From positions 3,263,776-3,327,775 of the forward strand of contig NZ_MTFE01000010.1 in the NCBI RefSeq assembly GCF_001953305.1: a DNA stretch of 64,000 bases, read 5' to 3'. Of the stretch, positions 59,272 to 64,000 are shown in pieces. Each line of letters starts with the position of its first letter. Positions within the stretch are counted from its first letter, which is position 1. A program made the position numbers and the translations under genes. This stretch comes from Cnuella takakiae (GTDB taxonomy: Bacteria; Bacteroidota; Bacteroidia; Chitinophagales; Chitinophagaceae). The notes beneath the pieces are model-generated. The model did not search any database. It saw only the letters and a list, made by a program, of their open reading frames with translations, and had not been told where the DNA came from.

Positions 59272-60453
59272 CTAAGCAACAACAGCATGCTCCACGCTCA
59301 CTTCAAACGTAGTCCACTTTTCATTGCTTTCGTGGCTGCGCACCACGTTATCAATAAAGGCCATGCCACGGATACCTTCTTTAACTGAAGGGAATTCTAC
59401 CAGGCTGGTATCAACGGCTTCACCGTCCATTTTTGCCATGAGTGTGCGGGCGAAGTTGCGGTAAATATTGCCAAATGCCTCCAGGTAGCCTTCTGGGTGA
59501 CCACCGGGTGTACGGGTGTTTGCCTTTGTGATATCGCTGGTGAAGGCCATGCCTGCGCGGTACACTTCGGTTGGTTTGTTCAGCCATTTTACCAACAGGG
59601 TATTGGGTTCCTGCTGGTGCCATTCCAGGCCGCCTTCTTCACCGTATATTTTAATGGACAGGTTGTTTTCCTCACCCGCAGTAACCTGGGAAGCGGTAAG
59701 TACACCTGTTGCACCGTTGTCGAATTGCAGCAGCACGCCACCGTCATCATCCAGGGCGCGGCCTTCCACAACAATATTAAGTGCAGCACACAGCTTGGTT
59801 ACCTGTTGGCCGGTAATATATTCGGCAAGGTTGAATGCGTGGGTACCAATATCACCCATGGCACCTGCTTTACCGGAGCGTTTGGGATCGGTGCGCCATG
59901 CAGCCTGTGCATTGCCTTCCCGTTCGGAAAGCTTGCTCAACCAACCCTGGTGATAAGAAACGTAAACTTTACGGATCTTACCAAAAACACCATCTTTTAC
60001 CATCTGCTTCGCCTGCTTCACCATGGGATATCCGGTATAGGTGTGGGTAAGGCAAAGTGTAAGGCCGGTTTCTTCAACTTTTTGCGCCAGTTGTTGTGCT
60101 TCGGCCAGCGAAACAGTGATGGGTTTCTCAATTACTACATGAAAGCCTTTGTCGAGTGCGGCCATTGCTGGTGCAAAGTGTGCGAAGTTGGGTGTAACGA
60201 TGGTTACAAAATCCATGCGTTCGCCTTCAGGCAACTGGCTTTCTTTTTCCAGCATCTCCTCCCAATTGGTGTAGGTGCGGTTCTCGGGCAAAAAAAGCAT
60301 GCGGCCGCTTTCAACAGCCGTTTCTGGATTGATGCTAAGGGCTCCGCAAACAAGTTCGATCAAACCGTCGGCATTGGCAGCAATGCGGTGAATGGCACCA
60401 ATGAAGGCGTCCTTGCCTCCACCGATCATGCCCATTCTTAACTTTCTGTTCAT
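59272..60453 (-). CDS. Gfo/Idh/MocA family oxidoreductase
   Basis: The 393-residue protein has an N-terminal Rossmann fold with GMIGGGKDAFIGAIHRIA and the EKP motif in VVIEKPITVSLAEA (the catalytic Lys). The C-terminal domain has GDIGTHAFNLAEYITGQQV, where His and Asp complete the active site. No signal peptide, so cytoplasmic. Family members oxidise or reduce sugars with NAD(P); here reduction of a 3-keto sugar is most likely from the context. It is the first gene of the minus-strand operon. Confidence 0.93.
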   Translation of the reverse strand: MNRKLRMGMIGGGKDAFIGAIHRIAANADGLIELVCGALSINPETAVESGRMLFLPENRTYTNWEEMLEKESQLPEGERMDFVTIVTPNFAHFAPAMAALDKGFHVVIEKPITVSLAEAQQLAQKVEETGLTLCLTHTYTGYPMVKQAKQMVKDGVFGKIRKVYVSYHQGWLSKLSEREGNAQAAWRTDPKRSGKAGAMGDIGTHAFNLAEYITGQQVTKLCAALNIVVEGRALDDDGGVLLQFDNGATGVLTASQVTAGEENNLSIKIYGEEGGLEWHQQEPNTLLVKWLNKPTEVYRAGMAFTSDITKANTRTPGGHPEGYLEAFGNIYRNFARTLMAKMDGEAVDTSLVEFPSVKEGIRGMAFIDNVVRSHESNEKWTTFEVSVEHAVVA

Positions 60454-60553
60454 CTTAATGGCATTTAGGTTTTCAGTATGTAAAGTGCATAAAAATCACT
60501 GAAAGGAATCAATTGCAATCGGTTGTTCAAAGGAATGTGGAAAAACTTGTATT

Positions 60554-60572
60554 TGAAGCATTTAATGCTTCA
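60554..60572. promoter_or_regulatory. 19-bp palindrome in the divergent promoter region (candidate operator)
   Basis: TGAAGCATT and AATGCTTCA pair perfectly around a central T. The site lies in the 287-bp region between the Gfo/Idh/MocA gene and the MFS gene, where a single regulator could control both operons. The length is like that of LacI/GntR-type operators, but no regulator gene is present in the window. Confidence 0.5.
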
Positions 60573-60740
60573 GGTTTTTAAAAATAAACTTTTACATTTA
60601 ACCGCATAATTTTTCTTTCTAAACACTAACGTTTGCCTTTATGAAGCCTACTAAGTGCACCCAGCATTTGTATCCTCCGCTATTACCTACTGGTTTCCGC
60701 AGCATTCGAATTGAAAACTAAATTCAAAACTTATAACCAA

Positions 60741-61982
60741 ATGAACGAGAACATTAACAAAAGTGCGTTGTTTAACGGAAGTTGCTTTGCACTCATCACA
60801 ACAGCCTTTACCTTTTCAATCCGTGCAGGCATTCTCCCCCAGTTAGGTGAACAGTTTGGTCTTTCGGCCGAACAACTTGGATTTATCAACTCCATGTGGT
60901 TTTTAGGATTTCCTATTGCCATGATCATAGGCGGACTGGTGTATCACACTTTCGGTCCAAAGAGAATAATGTTGGTGGCACTTGTATGCCATACCCTCGG
61001 TATCTTATTAACCATTTTTGCCGGCGGTTATTCCACCTTACTCATTTCTACCTTATTTATAGGTATCGGTAACGGATGTACCGAAGCTGCCTGTAATCCT
61101 ATGATTGCGGATATGTATTCGGGTGTAAAAATGCAAAAAATGCTTTCCCGTTTCCACATGTGGTTTCCCGGTGGCATCCTTATTGGTTCGCTCATTTCCC
61201 TTGCGATGACCAAGCTGGGCTTTGGATGGCAAGCGCAGATGTGGGTTACCCTGATTCCAACCGTTATTTATGCCGTTCTGTTTTTTGGAAAAACCTTTCC
61301 CAAATCGCAGATCGAAGAAGCAACCTCGCTGGCTAATAATTTTAAAGCCATGCTGAGCCCGGTGTTCATCTTCCTATTTTTTGCCATGGCGCTTACCGCC
61401 ATTTCAGAGTTTGGTCCCAACCAATGGGTAAGCATCATTTTGGTTGCCAGTGGAGCCGAACCCTTGCTCATCCTTGCTTTGACCTTTGGTATAGCTGCAA
61501 TAGGCAGGTATTTTGCAGGCCCCATTGTAGCGGCATTGGGCCAGACAGGGGTTTTGCTTGGCGGCGCCATCCTTACTGCTATCGGTATCTATTTGTTTAG
61601 TACAGTAACAGGACCTGCTGTTTATTTTGCTGCCATCATCTTTGCCTTGGGCATTTGTTATTTCTGGCCTGTAATGATCGGTTCTGTAGCACACAGGGTT
61701 CCCAAGAGCAGTGCATTGGGTATGTCGGTTGTGGGTGGTGTAGGTATGTTTTCAACCGCTATTTTCCAGCCCATCATTGGCGGCTGGATTGATAGTGCCC
61801 GGGTTGCTAATTCAAGTAAAGGCCTCACTGCAGATGCACTGGAATTAGCTACCGGACAGGATACGTTGATGAAGATGTTGACCTTCCCAATTATCCTGAT
61901 CGTGCTGTTCACTATATTTTTCTTCTGGCAAAAAAGCTCCAAGCGGATTACAGAAAGTGAAATGACGATGGCGGTACATTGA
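60741..61982 (+). CDS. MFS transporter (sugar/nucleoside-type)
   Basis: Starting at MNENINKS, the protein has 413 residues and twelve membrane helices. The first half has GLVYHTFGPKRIMLV (the MFS loop-2 motif in a divergent form) and GNGCTEAACNPMIADMYSGV. The second half has GRYFAGPIVAALGQTGVLLGG. The context suggests it imports a sugar or keto-sugar. It is the first gene of the plus-strand operon and ends before a hairpin, though read-through into the next gene is possible. Confidence 0.9.
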   Translation: MNENINKSALFNGSCFALITTAFTFSIRAGILPQLGEQFGLSAEQLGFINSMWFLGFPIAMIIGGLVYHTFGPKRIMLVALVCHTLGILLTIFAGGYSTLLISTLFIGIGNGCTEAACNPMIADMYSGVKMQKMLSRFHMWFPGGILIGSLISLAMTKLGFGWQAQMWVTLIPTVIYAVLFFGKTFPKSQIEEATSLANNFKAMLSPVFIFLFFAMALTAISEFGPNQWVSIILVASGAEPLLILALTFGIAAIGRYFAGPIVAALGQTGVLLGGAILTAIGIYLFSTVTGPAVYFAAIIFALGICYFWPVMIGSVAHRVPKSSALGMSVVGGVGMFSTAIFQPIIGGWIDSARVANSSKGLTADALELATGQDTLMKMLTFPIILIVLFTIFFFWQKSSKRITESEMTMAVH

Positions 61983-61992
61983 TCCCCTTTCG

Positions 61993-62032
61993 GACCGTTT
62001 AGCATGCATCAAAATTAGCGTGCTAAACGGTC
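61993..62032 (+). terminator. Hairpin after the MFS gene
   Basis: GACCGTTTAGCA (61993-62004) pairs with TGCTAAACGGTC (62021-62032), with additional inner pairs. It is followed by AATTCATTTC, only moderately T-rich, so it may be a leaky attenuator between the MFS and TIM-barrel genes. Confidence 0.65.
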
Positions 62033-62088
62033 AATTCATTTCAATGAGTTGCTCTTTTGCTGTCATATGTGCTGTATAATTCATCCAC

Positions 62089-62970
62089 ATGGCCCACTAT
62101 CATCGTAGAGAACTAATCAAGCAACTTGTAGCAGGTGGCTTTGCCATGGGAGCATTGCCATCTTTGGCTGCCACCTTGCCCTTCTCCCCTAAAAATGAAA
62201 CCAAGTTGAAGAACAACATCAAACATTCCGTTTGCCGCTGGACCTACGGCTTTATGCCCCTGGAACAATTGTGCACCACCATCAAAGAAATTGGTTTTAG
62301 TGCCATTGACCTGGTGGGACCTGGTGACTGGGCTACTTTGAAAAAACATGGCATCCATTCTTCTATGTGCAATGGCGCGGAAATTAGCCTTACCGAAGGC
62401 TGGAATGACCCGCAATACCATGGCAGGCTAGTAGACAACTACCTGAAGCATATTGACCTTGTGGCCGATGCCGGTTACCAGAACCTGATCTGCTTTAGCG
62501 GCAACCGCAAGGGAATGGATGATGCCACCGGCTTAAAGTACAGCTCGGATGGATTGAAAAAGATCATGTCCAAGGCTGAAAAAAGAGGGGTTACCATCAT
62601 CATGGAGCTGCTTAACAGTAAGGTGGACCATAAGGATTATATGTGCGATCATACCGCATGGGGTGTAGAACTGGCAAAAAGTATCGGATCACCCAACTTT
62701 AAACTGCTTTATGACATCTACCATATGCAGATTGACGAAGGCGATGTGATCCGCACCATCCAGCAGTCGCATCCCTACATAGGGCATTACCACACCGGAG
62801 GCGTACCCGGCCGTCACGAAATAGATGAATCGCAGGAACTGTTTTACCCGGCTATCATCAAATCGATTGTTGCTACAGGCTTCAAAGGCTACCTGGCCCA
62901 GGAGTTCATCCCTGTTGCAACCGACAAAGTGGCCTCCCTGCGCAAAGCCATCAGCATCTGTGATGTATGA
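62089..62970 (+). CDS. Exported TIM-barrel protein (hydroxypyruvate isomerase-like)
   Basis: The 293-residue protein begins HYHRRELIKQLVAGGFAMG, a Tat-like twin-Arg signal, so export in folded form is likely. The barrel has SVCRWTYGFMPLEQLC, AIDLVGPGDWATLKKHG, LLYDIYHMQIDEGDVIR and GHYHTGGVPGRHEID, the Hyi/xylose-isomerase-like pattern with metal-binding Glu (IIMELLNS), Asp and His residues. A periplasmic isomerase is unusual and points to a keto-sugar acted on outside the cytoplasm. It lies between the MFS and GMC genes. Confidence 0.9.
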   Translation: MAHYHRRELIKQLVAGGFAMGALPSLAATLPFSPKNETKLKNNIKHSVCRWTYGFMPLEQLCTTIKEIGFSAIDLVGPGDWATLKKHGIHSSMCNGAEISLTEGWNDPQYHGRLVDNYLKHIDLVADAGYQNLICFSGNRKGMDDATGLKYSSDGLKKIMSKAEKRGVTIIMELLNSKVDHKDYMCDHTAWGVELAKSIGSPNFKLLYDIYHMQIDEGDVIRTIQQSHPYIGHYHTGGVPGRHEIDESQELFYPAIIKSIVATGFKGYLAQEFIPVATDKVASLRKAISICDV

Positions 62971-63074
62971 TTTGGATGGGCACTGATCGATAATTGGCTA
63001 TACATTGTCTTTAGAACCGTCTTTTTTTCGAAGAACAAAACTTTTCAAACAACCTCCATTTAAATAGCGCTACT

Positions 63075-64000
63075 ATGGCTGACAATGTTTTTGACGCGAT
63101 TGTAATTGGCTCAGGAATCTCGGGTGGCTGGGCTGCCAAAGAGCTAACTGAAAAAGGTCTTAAAACCATCATGCTGGAACGAGGCCGCGATATCCCCCAT
63201 ATTAAGGGATACGTAAATGCCAATAAAGAGAGCTGGGAGTTTCCGCACCGCGGAGGCCGTACCCAGCAGATGATACAGGATTATCCCGTGCTGAAGCGCG
63301 ACTACCCACTGAACGAGGTAAACCTCGACTATTGGGTAAACGAAAAAGAAAGCCCCTACACCGAAACCCAGCGTTTCGACTGGTACCGGGGTTACCATGT
63401 TGGTGGCCGCTCCCTCATGTGGGGCCGCCAGAGCTACCGTTTTTCCGACCTGGATTTTGAAGCCAATGCCAAAGAGGGTGTGGGCGTAGACTGGCCCATC
63501 CGTTATAAGGAAATTGCACCCTGGTACAGCTATGCAGAGAAATTTGCAGGCATCTCGGGTTCCCGCGATGGGTTCCCTACCCTACCCGATGGTGAGTTCC
63601 AAAAGCCCATGGACCTGAACTGCGTGGAGAAAGATGTGGCCGACCGCATCAAGCAACAGTATAAAGGACAGCGGATCATGACCATTGGCCGGGTTGCCAA
63701 CATTACGGAGCCGCTTCCCGGCCGCTCCAATTGCCAGTACCGCAACAAATGCTGGCTGGGTTGTCCTTTTGGTGCTTATTTCAGCACCCAGTCGGCCACC
63801 CTCCCTGCTGCGCAAAAAACCGGCAACCTCACCTTGCGCCCCTGGTCCATTGTTACCGAAATTCTGTACGATAAGGATACCAAGCGTGCAAAAGGCGTTC
63901 GCATTTTAGATGCGCAGAACAACAAAACTTACGACTATTTCGCAAAAATCATCTTCCTCAACGCATCGGCCATCAACTCGGCATGGGTCCTGATGAACTC
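63075..64000 (+). CDS. GMC-family oxidoreductase (3' truncated by window end)
   Basis: The first 308 residues are present and the frame runs off the window. The N-terminal FAD-binding motif is AIVIGSGISGGWAAKELTEKG, followed by TIMLERGRD, and GYHVGGRSLMWGRQSYRFSD, which marks the sugar-oxidising GMC group, and CWLGCPFGAYFSTQSATLP. The C-terminal substrate domain with the catalytic His lies outside. In this context it probably oxidises a glycoside at C3, passing electrons to a cytochrome. No N-terminal Tat motif is visible; export could be by a partner subunit. Confidence 0.93.
   Translation, partial: MADNVFDAIVIGSGISGGWAAKELTEKGLKTIMLERGRDIPHIKGYVNANKESWEFPHRGGRTQQMIQDYPVLKRDYPLNEVNLDYWVNEKESPYTETQRFDWYRGYHVGGRSLMWGRQSYRFSDLDFEANAKEGVGVDWPIRYKEIAPWYSYAEKFAGISGSRDGFPTLPDGEFQKPMDLNCVEKDVADRIKQQYKGQRIMTIGRVANITEPLPGRSNCQYRNKCWLGCPFGAYFSTQSATLPAAQKTGNLTLRPWSIVTEILYDKDTKRAKGVRILDAQNNKTYDYFAKIIFLNASAINSAWVLMN

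Noticed and set aside
59497-60441. 314-codon plus-strand frame opposite the Gfo/Idh/MocA gene
   Set aside because: Antisense shadow with no domain.
1-64000. CRISPR arrays, toxin-antitoxin pairs, restriction or other defence systems
   Set aside because: No regularly spaced direct repeats and no recognisable defence or toxin genes were seen on either strand; the membrane MutS-like protein is the only loose candidate and is not supported as defence.

Overview
The window is a contiguous chromosomal segment of a Bacteroidota bacterium, most likely of the family Chitinophagaceae (class Chitinophagia). The signs are a short 285-residue primary sigma factor, genes of families largely confined to Bacteroidota (DUF3822, DUF4249, DUF3857 transglutaminase-like pair, LVIVD lipoprotein, OMP_b-brl_3-type TonB receptor, 37-kDa nucleoid protein), a near absence of Shine-Dalgarno sequences, and promoter boxes of the Bacteroidota form TAnnTTTG. 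No rRNA, tRNA, CRISPR array, insertion sequence, phage gene or integrase was seen. Every gene looks intact except the last one, which the window edge cuts.

Layout: 0-8 kb holds a VOC protein, a CPBP protease-like membrane protein, the RNase P RNA (minus strand), an Smr-domain protein, a lipoprotein, an amino-acid permease, a NUDIX hydrolase and a polyprenyl diphosphate synthase. 8-13.1 kb is a tightly overlapping minus-strand housekeeping operon: DUF3822, rsmD, 5-formyl-THF cyclo-ligase, lpxK and rnr. 13.2-26.3 kb carries a MATE exporter, folB with a TPR protein, trxB, a DUF4249 lipoprotein, rpoD, lgt, bacilliredoxin, Hsp20, several secreted hypotheticals, arginine decarboxylase and rpmI-rplT without a neighbouring infC. 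26.4-35.7 kb carries a lactonase, a membrane-anchored MutS-like ATPase, a nucleoid protein, acylphosphatase, a TerB-like protein with a Met/Gly-rich tail, a BON-LysM protein, a membrane-anchored endonuclease/phosphatase-fold protein, a fatty-acid desaturase and wrbA. 35.8-41.2 kb has a TonB-dependent receptor followed by secreted paralogues, small charged or disordered proteins and a DUF892 ferritin-like protein, a set that looks stress-related. 41.4-51 kb has clpB, a serine-hydrolase homologue that has lost its catalytic motif, a two-TM channel-like protein, two overlapping transglutaminase-like proteins, queG and a CYTH protein.

The two most system-like regions are at the end. At 51.2-55 kb (perhaps to 56.7 kb) a minus-strand block encodes an ECF sigma factor overlapping a protein that joins an anti-sigma-like N-terminus and one transmembrane helix to a C-terminal outer-membrane beta-barrel, followed by an LVIVD lipoprotein and a small outer-membrane protein: a plausible self-contained envelope-sensing unit. 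At 56.9-64 kb two divergent operons (Gfo/Idh/MocA oxidoreductase, TIM-barrel isomerase, cytochrome c and DUF1080 hydrolase on one side; MFS transporter, second TIM-barrel protein and GMC oxidoreductase on the other) face a shared 287-bp regulatory region with a perfect 19-bp palindrome. The gene content fits oxidation of glycosides to 3-keto-glycosides, cleavage, and reduction or isomerisation of the keto-sugar.

Transcription punctuation is unusually legible. Many convergent gene ends share long perfect inverted repeats that act as two-way terminators, and two of these overlap stop codons.
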